The notes under the pieces are model-generated. The model did no database searches. It saw only the letters and a program-made list of their open reading frames with translations, and was not told the DNA's origin. From Gammaproteobacteria bacterium (GTDB taxonomy: Bacteria; Pseudomonadota; Gammaproteobacteria; Pseudomonadales; Azotimanducaceae): 38,620 nt of DNA. The position numbers were made by a program, and so were the translations under genes. The stretch is taken from the NCBI GenBank assembly GCA_005799745.1, contig SYFY01000015.1, positions 1 through 38,620 of the forward strand, read 5' to 3'. Within the stretch, counting starts at the first letter, position 1. Every line of letters begins with the position of its first letter. This document shows positions 8,351-17,602 of this stretch, one piece after another.

Positions 8351-11300
8351 TCAGTGATTGATCGATGATTCAACGGAAGAGGTCGAAGGTTCCGTAGACC
8401 ACCACCACATGGCCGGCAGTTTTTTTTCAACCGGCCACTCCTGGTCCAGCGTTTCGCCATCATAGATCACACCCCCTTTGATGACACGATTGATCTTGGT
8501 CGTGTTGCGTAGATCTACGAGTGGATTGGCGTCCAGCACCACCAGGTCGGCGAGTTTTCCCGCGGTGAGCGTGCCGACGTCTTCGGTTATCCCTATCATC
8601 TCTGCGGCCATCCGCGTGGCAGACGTCAGCACTTGAACGTTGCTCATGCCACCACTCGCAAGCGCGCGCATTTCCCAATGAAAACCGAGCCCCTGTAGCT
8701 GACCGTGAGCACCTACACCCACGTGTCCGCCGGCATCTACGATTTTCTTCGCTTGTGCAGCAAGCGGCGTGAACACGTGTTCACGGTCATGCGCCCATGG
8801 ACGGCGCAGTGTGCGTGCTGCCATCTCGTGCCACGGCGTGAAGCGGTTGAGTTTGGTATCGTCCAGAGGTGATTCGCGTGTATAGAACCAGCCTTCGCCG
8901 AAGTTGCCGCCATAACTCACGAGCAACGTAGGTGTGTAGGCGATTTTCGATTCCGCTACGAGTCGCACGACATCTTCACGAAGGTCCAGCAGTGGGAAGT
9001 TGTGTTCGTTACCGGAGAACCCATCGATCACGTGGGTCATGTCGAGCTTCATGTCGAGACCACCTTCCGTAGTCGGCATCAGCTTCAAGGTGTGGGCCGC
9101 TTGGGCCAACCATTGCCGTTGTTGACGGTTGCCGGAGATGTAGGCTTTGAGGTTGTGCACGCCGTAGTGATCTTGGTAACGCCGCAAGACGTGTTCAGCA
9201 TGGCTTGCGGATTTGAAGGCGTTGTTGCTGAAGACTCCCGGTCCCGTCGACAGCGTCCGGAGTCCAAGAACGATGCCCGCATCGACCATGTCCTGATAAA
9301 CAAGAATGTCCACGGTTGAGGGCTGCACATCGATGCCGGTCGTGACGCCGTAGGCCAGATTGGCGAGTAGCGACGGACTCCAGGTATCGAATACACCACG
9401 CAGAATACGGAAGTGAGCGTGGGTATCGATGAAGCCGGGCATTACGTGACGACCCTCGAGATCGACTACCTGTGCATCGTCGGGAATGACCACCTGATTT
9501 CGTGGGCCGACGTGCTCAATGCGATCCCCGTTTACGATGATCACACCATCCGGAATGGGCTCTCGATCCGCTTCCATCGTGAGCACTGTCGCGTTGGTCA
9601 AGGCGAATATCCCTTCAGGCACGTAACGTGGGCGATAGATGTTGATGTCGACATGCCGAACGTGTGCGTCTGCTTCGGTGGGCGCGTGGGACGCCTTGTC
9701 AGGGACGTTTTCCGATGTAGGCACTGAGTTAGATTCAGTTGATGCGGAGCCATTTTGGGTCTTGGTCGCCGTAGACTTTTTTTCCTCCCACACCAGGGAT
9801 TCCACCGGACGTCGATGCCAGCGCGCACCCGTCGTCCAGAAAATCTCCTTCCCATCTGTTGACCAACCTGCATGGTCGGCCCCTACATCCGTTAAACGCA
9901 TCTGCGGCAAACTGGGTATCGTCAATGAGTGTGTGATGTCCCCGTAGGCATTGCCGAGCCTTTGAATGACGTAGAGCTGATTGGCATGGCGTACGAGCAC
10001 GAATTTGCCGTCCGGCGAAATTTTCAGGTGATCCGGTGCGATCTCCTCTTCCGCGATATATGCGCCTGGCCCTTTGACCTGGATGTGATTACGTCGGTCC
10101 GTCCCGTCCAGTCGCATGGATTGCAGGGTGCCAACACCGGTGCGGGCGAAAGGCCCTGGTGTGATGAAGACATAGAGACGATCTGGTTCCGGTCCGAAGT
10201 GAGGGGAGCTCAATGCCGCAGCTGGGGTAATCACACGAGCGACTCCTCCGGCGGAAGGGATACGGATGAGATCTACACCATCCACCTGACCGGCATCATT
10301 TTCCCGCAAGCGCCGCTCCGTGCCCGATCCTCGTAGTGCAATGATCTCTCTGCCGTCGGGCGAAAAAACCGGCTCGCTGTAAAACGCGGGACGTTCACTT
10401 AGTTGTTGTGGTCTTCCACCGCTGGCACGTACCTTCCACAGGTGGCCGCCGTCTTCGCCCCAAGTGACGTAAGTGATGAATCGGCCGTCCGGCGACCATG
10501 CGGGTTGACTTGCAGTTTGATTCTCAGGTGTGAGTTTTCGATGAGCGTCACTGACAAGATCGTGCACGTAGATCCGACCGAAGGCTGAAAACGCCAACGA
10601 TTCGCTGTCAGGAGACAAGTCGGGTTGCATCAGGACGCGGGCTTTGACCGGACCGATGCCTAGGCGCCACGGAAAATGCAGTCGGTTGCCTAGGTGCTGT
10701 TCGATGTCGAAGTCGATGGGGATCGGTGTCGCCTCGCCCGAGCTGATGTCGATACGATGGACCTTTCCATCTCGACTCGCGTAGAGCGATTGGCCATCGG
10801 GTGCGAAGTCGTACCCCGGCATCAAGTCTCGTGTGAATCGCGACTCCTGTTCATCATGTTCTACCGGCCAAATCAGCCAGCGATCTTCGCCGCTGCTTAA
10901 ACTACGAATTCGCAATCCCGTCGCGTGGCGATGTCTCGTTGCATAAACCAACCATTGCCCATCCGGTGACAACGCGGGTCGCATTGCGCTGCCAATCGCC
11001 TCGGTCAGGATGTCCTCGCGAGCTTCGCGCAGATCGCGTCGTGCGATTTGCCACAGGGGAAGTGTAACGTTGTAAGCGAAGCCACCCGTTCGCCGTGCGT
11101 AGTAGACGAAACGGCTATCGCTGGCGTAGACCGCGCCTAGCGCGTTGTGGCGATCGTTGAGCGCCGTACTCGGCGTGGCCTTGGCCGTTGTGATCTGTAC
11201 ACCTTTCCCACCATTAAGGGGATAGGCCCACAGCTCATAGGTTCGAAGCCCCCATGTAGAACGGGAGACGATCAAGTGGCTGCCGTCGGGTGAGAACGCG

Positions 11301-11698
11301 GGTGACGCGAGCTCTGCTTCGCCCTTCTCGTCGGTGAGTTGGCGAGGGTTCTCACCTCGTTCATCAGCAAGCCACAGATTTTCTGCTCCGGATCGATCAC
11401 TGACAAAGGCGATTCCTTTGCCGTCGGGCGACCAGACGGGCTGGCTGTCGAATGCCATGCCTGACGTAATCCGCATCGCTTTGCCGCCGTTGACTGAAGC
11501 GACGTACAGATCGCCGAGTACTTCCATGAGCAGTCGCTCACCATCGGGATGCACGTCAACCGAAAGCCAGCTCACTGTGTTCGTAGAAAACGTGATCGTA
11601 CGTTCACCCTTAAGTGGCAAATTCTCAGCCGAAGCAAAAGTAGGTAGCGCGAGTGCCAGTATCCACGTGATAAATCGTAGGGTTTTTCGCAAAGACAT
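8351..11698 (-). CDS. Exported TolB-like propeller / amidohydrolase fusion protein
   Basis: This is a protein of about 1115 residues with a signal peptide (1-24, ending TFASA). The N-terminal two thirds contain many PD40/TolB-like beta-propeller repeats, seen as recurring SPDG motifs with AFVSDRSG-type strands. From about residue 690 an amidohydrolase domain begins with the usual beta-sandwich (NATVLTMEADREPI). It continues through the HAH metal site at His760/His762 in PGFIDTHAHF, GVGAHGQLQGLG, and the closing segment AGKLADLVVLDANP. The combination resembles exported imidazolonepropionase-like or peptidase-type amidohydrolases. A frame 11 residues longer starts at 11731, but the signal peptide fits the start at 11698. 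The gene stands alone. The substrate is unknown. Confidence 0.85.
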   Translation of the reverse strand: MSLRKTLRFITWILALALPTFASAENLPLKGERTITFSTNTVSWLSVDVHPDGERLLMEVLGDLYVASVNGGKAMRITSGMAFDSQPVWSPDGKGIAFVSDRSGAENLWLADERGENPRQLTDEKGEAELASPAFSPDGSHLIVSRSTWGLRTYELWAYPLNGGKGVQITTAKATPSTALNDRHNALGAVYASDSRFVYYARRTGGFAYNVTLPLWQIARRDLREAREDILTEAIGSAMRPALSPDGQWLVYATRHRHATGLRIRSLSSGEDRWLIWPVEHDEQESRFTRDLMPGYDFAPDGQSLYASRDGKVHRIDISSGEATPIPIDFDIEQHLGNRLHFPWRLGIGPVKARVLMQPDLSPDSESLAFSAFGRIYVHDLVSDAHRKLTPENQTASQPAWSPDGRFITYVTWGEDGGHLWKVRASGGRPQQLSERPAFYSEPVFSPDGREIIALRGSGTERRLRENDAGQVDGVDLIRIPSAGGVARVITPAAALSSPHFGPEPDRLYVFITPGPFARTGVGTLQSMRLDGTDRRNHIQVKGPGAYIAEEEIAPDHLKISPDGKFVLVRHANQLYVIQRLGNAYGDITHSLTIPSLPQMRLTDVGADHAGWSTDGKEIFWTTGARWHRRPVESLVWEEKKSTATKTQNGSASTESNSVPTSENVPDKASHAPTEADAHVRHVDINIYRPRYVPEGIFALTNATVLTMEADREPIPDGVIIVNGDRIEHVGPRNQVVIPDDAQVVDLEGRHVMPGFIDTHAHFRILRGVFDTWSPSLLANLAYGVTTGIDVQPSTVDILVYQDMVDAGIVLGLRTLSTGPGVFSNNAFKSASHAEHVLRRYQDHYGVHNLKAYISGNRQQRQWLAQAAHTLKLMPTTEGGLDMKLDMTHVIDGFSGNEHNFPLLDLREDVVRLVAESKIAYTPTLLVSYGGNFGEGWFYTRESPLDDTKLNRFTPWHEMAARTLRRPWAHDREHVFTPLAAQAKKIVDAGGHVGVGAHGQLQGLGFHWEMRALASGGMSNVQVLTSATRMAAEMIGITEDVGTLTAGKLADLVVLDANPLVDLRNTTKINRVIKGGVIYDGETLDQEWPVEKKLPAMWWWSTEPSTSSVESSINH

Positions 11699-11840
11699 GG
11701 CACTCGCCTGGGTGTGCTGTGAAGAGCACACATGTTAGCAGCTCACAGGTAGAGTCACTTCGTCCTGTCGCAAGCAAATAGTCTGCTTTCAAGGCCACCT
11801 GCTAACATGCGTATGTACACAAGAGGGGAGTGAAACGTTC

Positions 11841-12278
11841 GTGCAAACCGCATCCGGCTACGATTCAGGCAATATCTTCGCCAAGATCATTCGTGGCGAA
11901 GCACCGTGTTTCAAGGTGTATGAGGATCAACACACGCTCGCCTTTATGGACATCATGCCGCAAGTGGAAGGCCACACACTGGTGATACCGAAATTTGGCG
12001 CGTCCGACCTCTTTTCACTCCCTGCTGACGATCTCGCGGCGACGATGCTCACGACGCAGCGAGTTGCCGCCGCGGTGAAAGAGGCATTTGCGGCACCGGG
12101 CGTCATGATCGCTCAACTTAATGGGGCTGCCGCTGGGCAAACGGTTTTTCATCTGCACTTCCATATCCTGCCGCGTTTCAACGGCATTGATCTGCAGATG
12201 CATGTGCGAGGTATGGGTGCAAAAGAAGTACTCGCAGGCCACGCCGAGAGAATCCGTCAGCTATTGGAAAGCCACTGA
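11841..12278 (+). CDS. HIT family protein
   Basis: This is a 145-residue histidine-triad protein. The triad HLHFH is at residues 104-108 in TVFHLHFHILPR, and His106 would be the nucleotidyl-transfer residue. The N-terminal strands (IFAKIIRGEAPCFKVYED, AFMDIMPQVEGHTLVIPK) are typical of Hint-branch nucleoside phosphoramidases, which cleave AMP-linked amides. Two-cysteine zinc motifs of some Hint proteins are absent. It begins with GTG, preceded by a GAGGGGAG ribosome site about 10 bp upstream. No operon partner is visible. Confidence 0.92.
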   Translation: MQTASGYDSGNIFAKIIRGEAPCFKVYEDQHTLAFMDIMPQVEGHTLVIPKFGASDLFSLPADDLAATMLTTQRVAAAVKEAFAAPGVMIAQLNGAAAGQTVFHLHFHILPRFNGIDLQMHVRGMGAKEVLAGHAERIRQLLESH

Positions 12279-12759
12279 GAGAACGATCGATCTAAGTCGC
12301 GTGATTTGATCGTCGGATCCATTGAGACCAGGCAGCCGCGAACACGCTTGGCATTGCTGGGGGGCCAGTGGCGTTCACTTCTTTAAACCCCATGCCCCAA
12401 TAACATCGCTCGCACCTACATGACCGACACTGTTCGTGTCGATAGTGAATCTAGTGGTTCGAGCAGTTACGTGATGGGTCGAGAGTCGCAGAAAAAAATT
12501 GGTGAAGCGCACTTTCGCGGCGGCGGGATTTGCGGCCTTGCTCGACGATTCGGGTTACGTAGGAACGGACATTGAACCGTCGATATAGGCAGTTTTCAGG
12601 CTATTAACAGATGAGGGATGGTTCGCCTAAGATCGGGTGGCTGGTCAAGAAAGACCGGCAATAACAAAAAGATAAAGAAACAAAATAAACAACAAGCGAG
12701 GCAGGTGCAGTTATGCAACCTGATCCCGACTTCGTTGATAGCCACTTGGGGGAGACGCC
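12279..12759. other. 480-bp gap without a supported gene
   Basis: No ORF here has clear homology or a good start. Short frames exist, such as a 51-codon ATG frame at 12420-12575 without a good ribosome site and a 28-codon GTG frame at 12502-12588. A small hairpin pairs 12425-12430 with 12436-12441. The A-rich stretch at about 12660-12695 probably belongs to the untranslated leader of the DUF4124 gene. It may also hide decayed coding sequence. Confidence 0.4.
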
Positions 12760-13101
12760 ATGCAGGCAAGGACACTGTGTGCGATTCTGTTTGTTATTGC
12801 GGGCATCGTGCTCGCGTCTTCAGCAAAAGCCGGTGAGGTTCTAAAGTGGGTCGACACCAATGGTGTGACACATTTTGGTGACCGTAATGCAGCGCCGGAT
12901 GCGGGTGCGAGCGTCATCAAGCTGCAGAAGGCCAATGGCATGGTAGCACCAGATACACGGATCCTTGGCCAAGGACCGAATGCAGCTCAGCACGTGACGC
13001 TGCAGCACGAAGGCGTGCAGAACAAACGCGGCTGGCGAGGTTTTGAAGACAATCTGGCGAGAAGCAAGAGCCGTGGGGCACGCCGATCGCAGAGTTACTG
13101 A
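12760..13101 (+). CDS. DUF4124 domain-containing exported protein
   Basis: This is a 113-residue protein with a signal peptide (about 1-24, ending SSAKA). It is followed immediately by the DUF4124 signature EVLKWVDTNGVTHFGDRNAAPD, a short SH3-like or beta-hairpin segment typical of gammaproteobacterial and betaproteobacterial periplasmic proteins. The rest is basic and probably disordered, rich in Arg, Lys and Ser near the end. The function of the family is unknown. GGGGGAG is about 6 bp before the ATG. It converges on mtgA, with 48 bp between the stops. Confidence 0.85.
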   Translation: MQARTLCAILFVIAGIVLASSAKAGEVLKWVDTNGVTHFGDRNAAPDAGASVIKLQKANGMVAPDTRILGQGPNAAQHVTLQHEGVQNKRGWRGFEDNLARSKSRGARRSQSY

Positions 13102-13149
13102 TTCCCGCTTTGCTGATTGAAAGAAGGCCGCTGCGGTCGTCGCTGTCGA

Positions 13150-13860
13150 TCAAAGCCGCTTGAGGTAACTCGCTCCCCCTATCGACTGAATCTGCGCCTG
13201 GATCCACTGCTGTCGTTTTCTGACCCGTGGTCCTGGCTGATCAACGCGGTAGATGAGTGGGTTGGGCAACACCGCTGCCAGCAGTGAGCTTTCCGCCAGC
13301 GAAACTTGCGCTGCAGATTTTTTGAAGTAGCGCCGGCTCGCGGCTTGCACGCCGAAGGTTCCTCGGCCGAACTCGGCGATGTTCAGATACACCTCAAGAA
13401 TGCGTTTTTTCGGCCACAGTCCCTCGATCCATGTGGTGAGCCAAGCTTCGATACCTTTCCGTAACCAGCTTTGGCCGCCCCACAGAAACAGGTTTTTCGC
13501 GGTCTGTTGAGAGATGGTGCTGGCGCCCCGGTTTGATCGACCTTTCATGCGTGTAGAAACGGCATTGCCAATTTCCACCAGGTCGAAGCCGTAGTGGTCG
13601 GCGAATCGTTGGTCCTCTGCGGCAATCACCGCGGTTTGGACCATCGGTGCGATGTCCTCCAGATCAACCCACTCGTAGGCAAAGTGATACCCGGTCTCAC
13701 TATCGAGCGCGGCACCCCAACGATCACCCACCATGAACATCGAGATCGGTGGATCGATCCAGCGTAGCGCAAGCACAGGGACAGCCGTCAGGATCAAGAC
13801 AGTCGCAAGAATCTGGATCAACACCCGCCGGACGATTCGAAGCAGTCTGGGTTTTGCCAC
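13150..13860 (-). CDS. mtgA: Monofunctional biosynthetic peptidoglycan transglycosylase
   Basis: This is a 236-residue inner-membrane protein with one N-terminal transmembrane segment (about 10-32) and a periplasmic GT51 domain. The catalytic glutamate is in TAVIAAEDQRFADHYGF (Glu82). Further family motifs follow: RGASTISQQTAKNLFLW, KKRILEVYLNIAEFGRGTFGV and AAVLPNP. It polymerises lipid II glycan strands without a transpeptidase domain. The length is normal for MtgA. The start is a GTG; no nearby ATG gives the transmembrane segment. It is divergent from a TetR-type regulator with 146 bp between them. Confidence 0.95.
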   Translation of the reverse strand: MAKPRLLRIVRRVLIQILATVLILTAVPVLALRWIDPPISMFMVGDRWGAALDSETGYHFAYEWVDLEDIAPMVQTAVIAAEDQRFADHYGFDLVEIGNAVSTRMKGRSNRGASTISQQTAKNLFLWGGQSWLRKGIEAWLTTWIEGLWPKKRILEVYLNIAEFGRGTFGVQAASRRYFKKSAAQVSLAESSLLAAVLPNPLIYRVDQPGPRVRKRQQWIQAQIQSIGGASYLKRL

Positions 13861-14006
13861 AGCAGCGGGAAGACCGGGGTTGATTGATCACGGCGAACTA
13901 TACGTTGCCTACGCTCCCCAAAGCAGCCCACTTCGGCCTTCTGTCATTGATGAATTCAATCCGCGCCTGACATCGTCTATATCTGCGGGCCGTCTAAATT
14001 CTGGCA

Positions 14007-14606
14007 ATGACCATGGCGTATCACCACGGCGATCTACCTGCTGCCTTGTTGTCAGCGGTAGGCATGATCGTCAATGAAGAGGGTATCGATTCGTTGACGC
14101 TTCGAGGCGCAGCCCGACGTGCTGGTGTATCCCATGGCGCCCCCGTGCATCATTTTGGTGACAAACGCGGGTTGCTCACAGCATTCGCGAAACAGGCGGC
14201 CGTTCACCTCGAACGGTGTGTGCTCAACGCTTTGACCCCGGTTGCGCTTGAGGACCCGGCAGGACGGCTCGTGGCCATTGGGCTGGGATATCTCGAGTAC
14301 TCGATCATTCACCCGGCACACTTCCTGGTGGCCAATCGGGATGAGTTGCTCGACACCTCCGATGTCGCGTTGATCTCGGCACGGCAGCGGGTGGTGCGTC
14401 TGGTGAACGGAGTATTTGGCGAACTGGTAGCGCTAGGACGACTTCCAGCCAGCGATCGAGAAGCAGCCGCTTTGGCGTTTTGGACCCTGGTCATCGGCCT
14501 GACGGCAGCCAGTGATGGACTCTCCACTGAAGTGCTGGCGCCAGGACAACGGCGATCACGGGCACACACCGCGCTTGAGTTGTTTGCAGGTCGCCTCACA
14601 CGTTGA
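14007..14606 (+). CDS. TetR/AcrR family transcriptional regulator
   Basis: This is a 199-residue protein with an N-terminal TetR helix-turn-helix region (about 10-55): LRGAARRAGVSHGAPVHHFGDKRGLLTAF. It is followed by an all-helical ligand-binding domain resembling the WHG/TetR_C_33 type. Such proteins repress nearby genes and are released by a small ligand. Its likely targets are the divergent mtgA side or the convergent nitroreductase and SDR, but no operator palindrome is obvious. An in-frame second ATG lies two codons downstream. The gene ends immediately against the convergent nitroreductase gene. Confidence 0.88.
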   Translation: MTMAYHHGDLPAALLSAVGMIVNEEGIDSLTLRGAARRAGVSHGAPVHHFGDKRGLLTAFAKQAAVHLERCVLNALTPVALEDPAGRLVAIGLGYLEYSIIHPAHFLVANRDELLDTSDVALISARQRVVRLVNGVFGELVALGRLPASDREAAALAFWTLVIGLTAASDGLSTEVLAPGQRRSRAHTALELFAGRLTR

Positions 14607-15344
14607 TCAGCGCTTCGTTTTTGGTGGTCCTGCCTGGGTGAAGCGAGTGCCAGGCGGATCGATAGCCCAAGCAGGCGCTTCGTCCCATGTATCCCCAAAC
14701 ACCAGCTCTTGCATCGGTCGACGACGGACGGGGCCGTGATGACCCTCTGGCCGGCCTAGTGTCACCGTACAGGCGATGCGCGCGGTGTCGGGTATACCGA
14801 GCAAGGCACGGAGCTCCGCATCAACTGCACCGTGAAACCCGGTGATGACACCGCCGTAGCCGAGCGCTCTGGCAGCGAGGAGAAGGTTCTGCACCGCAGG
14901 GTACATCGACGCGCCCTCCAGGGGATTCGGCGCGCGATAGGTCACAAAGATCGGCAGTACGAGGCAAGGCACCTGCTCGAAGTTGTCGACATAGGCTTGC
15001 ATCACCCGCGCCATACGCGACTTGGGTGAGTCGGGATTCGCGCCGGACCCTTTGTCATATTGGTCGTTCTCCCGCTTCGCATCCCACACCGCGCGGGCAC
15101 CTTTGGCGATCAGTGCTTTTGCTTGCTGTGCCTTGTCGCCGTGATTCAGCACCATGAACCGGAACGGCTGACGATTCGAGCCGGAAGGCGCCCGGGTTGC
15201 CGCAAACAGAATGTCACGCAAGGCCGCTTCAGGGATCGTTTCCGGTCGATAACGACGAATGGCACGGGTGGTGGTAAGGCCTTCAAGCAGACCGAGGGTG
15301 TCGGCAGCCAGGGGTGCGCTGTCAGGTGGTAGAGCCGGGTTCAT
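14607..15344 (-). CDS. Nitroreductase family protein
   Basis: This is a 245-residue FMN-dependent nitroreductase-fold protein. The N-terminal TTRAIRRYRPE segment and the FAATRAPSGSNRQPFRF motif are the phosphate/FMN-binding signature. The middle YPAVQNLLLAARALGYGGVITGF and the C-terminal VTLGRPEGHHGPVRRRP complete the family pattern. Members use NAD(P)H to reduce nitro groups, quinones or enones, or reduce flavin. A longer frame starts at 15458 but runs into the divergent SDR gene, so the ATG at 15344 is used. The stop touches the convergent TetR gene. Confidence 0.88.
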   Translation of the reverse strand: MNPALPPDSAPLAADTLGLLEGLTTTRAIRRYRPETIPEAALRDILFAATRAPSGSNRQPFRFMVLNHGDKAQQAKALIAKGARAVWDAKRENDQYDKGSGANPDSPKSRMARVMQAYVDNFEQVPCLVLPIFVTYRAPNPLEGASMYPAVQNLLLAARALGYGGVITGFHGAVDAELRALLGIPDTARIACTVTLGRPEGHHGPVRRRPMQELVFGDTWDEAPAWAIDPPGTRFTQAGPPKTKR

Positions 15345-15390
15345 ATCGATGGTAGGTTGCTGGAAATTCCAGCAAAGATACGAGGATAAA

Positions 15391-16170
15391 GTGGTTGATA
15401 CGAGTCTTTTTGATTTGACGGGCCGCGTGGCGCTGTTGACCGGCGCATCCAAGGGCATGGGTCAGGCGATGGCGGAAGGGCTTGCTGAACACGGTGCTCG
15501 CGTGGTGATTTCCAGTCGCAAGCAAGACGCCTGTGAAGCCGTCGCAGCGGGCATCAACAACCGCTTCGGTGCGGGGCGTGCGGTCGCCATTGCTTGCAAT
15601 GCCGGCTACAAAGAACAGTTACAGAGTCTGGTCGATAAGACTCACGACCTGCTCGGTCCCGTCGACGTGTTGGTCGGCAATGCTGGCGTCAATCCGTTCT
15701 ATGGACCGATGTCGAAGATTCCCGATGAGGCCTTTGACAAGATTCTCAACACCAACGTCAAAGCCAACCACTGGCTGTGTCAGATGGTGATCCCTGACAT
15801 GGTAGCGAAGGGGCGCGGTTCGATCATGATCACGTCGAGTACTGGAGCATTTGCAGGCTCTGAAGTGCTGGGAACCTACAACATCTCCAAACTCGCCGAC
15901 ATCGCCCTGATCCGCAATCTTGCACTGGAGCTGGGCCCCAAAGGTGTACGCGTGAATGCGATTTGCCCCGGACTTATCCGCACGGATTTTGCCAAGGCGC
16001 TCTGGGACAACCCGGAAGCTGAAAAGCGTACACGTGAACAAGTGCCGCTACGCCGGCTTGGTGAGGCTTCTGACCTCAAGGGTCTCGCAGTGTTTCTGGC
16101 GTCCGATGCGTCTGCCTATATCACCGGTCAAGCCATGACTGTGTGTGGTGGCGCAAACATGTGGGCGTGA
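15391..16170 (+). CDS. SDR family oxidoreductase
   Basis: This is a 259-residue classical short-chain dehydrogenase. The cofactor motif TGASKGMG is at 17-24, NAG at 97-99, and the catalytic Ser150 (ITSSTGAFAG), Tyr163 and Lys167 (YNISK). C-terminal motifs PGLIRTDFAKAL and ITGQAMTVCGGANMW are as expected. The GTG at 15391 has GAGG about 6 bp upstream and gives the standard length; an in-frame ATG at 15349 and longer frames run into the divergent nitroreductase. It resembles DHRS4/gluconate-dehydrogenase-like members. The substrate is unknown. Only 46 bp separate it from the nitroreductase start. Confidence 0.9.
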   Translation: MVDTSLFDLTGRVALLTGASKGMGQAMAEGLAEHGARVVISSRKQDACEAVAAGINNRFGAGRAVAIACNAGYKEQLQSLVDKTHDLLGPVDVLVGNAGVNPFYGPMSKIPDEAFDKILNTNVKANHWLCQMVIPDMVAKGRGSIMITSSTGAFAGSEVLGTYNISKLADIALIRNLALELGPKGVRVNAICPGLIRTDFAKALWDNPEAEKRTREQVPLRRLGEASDLKGLAVFLASDASAYITGQAMTVCGGANMWA

Positions 16171-16194
16171 GATGGTTTGCCTGTGCGCACTCAC

Positions 16195-17589
16195 TCAGCG
16201 CGACGCGAGTGACGAGATGAGCGCCTGATTGCGACTGGTCCGCACCAGTCGCAGCCCCAGCGCGATGGCCACAAGACCGAGACCCAGGGTGAGCCCGGCC
16301 CAATAGCCATAGACTCCAATCGGTTCTGACATCAAGAGTCCCTGGGCGAGCAGGACGCCAAACGGCAAGGCGATCAGCCAGTAACCGACCATGCCTATCA
16401 CCATTGGCATGGTCGTGTCCTTGTAGCCACGAAGGCACCCGGCAGCCACGGCCTGGGTATCGTCGGCGATCTGATAGATGGCGATAAAGATCAGGAGTGT
16501 GGCGGCCATGGCTTTCACTGCGACATCCTGGGTGTAGATTTCCACCAGCCAGGTACGCCCGAGATACAGGAGCACACTGACGATGAGCGCGTAGGCAAAT
16601 GCGAATCGCCAGGCCGTCAACGCTGCAAAACGCGCCGCATCAAAGTTGTTGGCGCCGACGTAGAAGCCGACGCGAATACCGGCAGCTGCGCCCAACGCTG
16701 AAGGCAGGACGAAGGTCATCCAATTGAGATTGCCGGCAATGGAGTGAGCGGCAAGATCAGTCACACCAATCCGGCCAATCAGGAAACCCACCAGCGAGAA
16801 AATGGCCATCTCAATGAAAAACGTGAGTCCAATGGGAATGCCGACCCGCATAAGGCGTGTGATTTCGGTCAGGTCGGGTGGGGAGAACTTCGCAAAGACC
16901 TGGGTAGCAGTCAACCAGCTCCTGCGGGTCACGAAGATCATCAGGAGGAGTTCCATCCAGAACACGATCGCGGTTGCGACGCCGGCACCGATACCACCCA
17001 TCTCCGGAAAGCCCCATACGCCGAAGATGAAGGCATAGTTGAGCAAGGCGTTGAGTGGAATCACGGCGCCCGCGATCCACATCGGTGGCAAGGTGTGACC
17101 CAGACCTTCGCAGGTTTGCCGTAAGGCCACGTACATGAGCACTGGTGGTACTCCAAAACACACGGACTGGAGGTAGCCGACGGCGATACGTGTGACTTCC
17201 GGATCGATACCCGAAAACTCGAATACGATCTGGCTGTTCCACAAGATCAGAATCATAAAGAGCGAAGTGGGTGTGACGATCCACAACCCCTGACGGATTC
17301 GTTCACCCGCGAGCGCGACAGTTCCTGCACCACGTAGCTGGGCGACGATAGGGGTGAGCGCCATGGTGATGCCAGTAGCCAACATGAAAAACGGCCACAT
17401 GAGATTACCGGCCATGGCGACACCGGCGAGATCCGCGGCGCCATAGTTGCCGGCCATGGCCGTGTCGAGAAAGCCGGTAGCCATGATGAACATCTGGGTC
17501 GCAATCATGGGCCAGCCGAGGCGGAAGAGGGCGCCGAGCTCTGCGGAGACCGAATTGGCCGGTAGCGCTGTGGCCCCCGGCCCGCTCAT
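16195..17589 (-). CDS. MATE family efflux transporter
   Basis: This is a 464-residue inner-membrane protein with about 12 hydrophobic segments in two six-helix halves. The N-terminal segment (LGWPMIATQMFIMATGFLDTAMAG) and the second-half motif (GIPIGLTFFIEMAIFSLVGFLIGR) are typical of NorM-like MATE exporters, which expel cationic drugs or metabolites using Na+ or H+. It is the third gene of a tight reverse operon, starting 13 bp after the alpha/beta hydrolase and following an LLM monooxygenase. Export of a product or toxic intermediate of those two enzymes is a reasonable guess. Confidence 0.92.
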   Translation of the reverse strand: MSGPGATALPANSVSAELGALFRLGWPMIATQMFIMATGFLDTAMAGNYGAADLAGVAMAGNLMWPFFMLATGITMALTPIVAQLRGAGTVALAGERIRQGLWIVTPTSLFMILILWNSQIVFEFSGIDPEVTRIAVGYLQSVCFGVPPVLMYVALRQTCEGLGHTLPPMWIAGAVIPLNALLNYAFIFGVWGFPEMGGIGAGVATAIVFWMELLLMIFVTRRSWLTATQVFAKFSPPDLTEITRLMRVGIPIGLTFFIEMAIFSLVGFLIGRIGVTDLAAHSIAGNLNWMTFVLPSALGAAAGIRVGFYVGANNFDAARFAALTAWRFAFAYALIVSVLLYLGRTWLVEIYTQDVAVKAMAATLLIFIAIYQIADDTQAVAAGCLRGYKDTTMPMVIGMVGYWLIALPFGVLLAQGLLMSEPIGVYGYWAGLTLGLGLVAIALGLRLVRTSRNQALISSLASR

Positions 17590-17602
17590 CGTTACGTGGC
17601 GC

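Noticed and set aside
12420-12588. Small ORFs in the 480-bp gap
   Set aside because: No good ribosome site, no recognisable domain, and two different frames are equally plausible.
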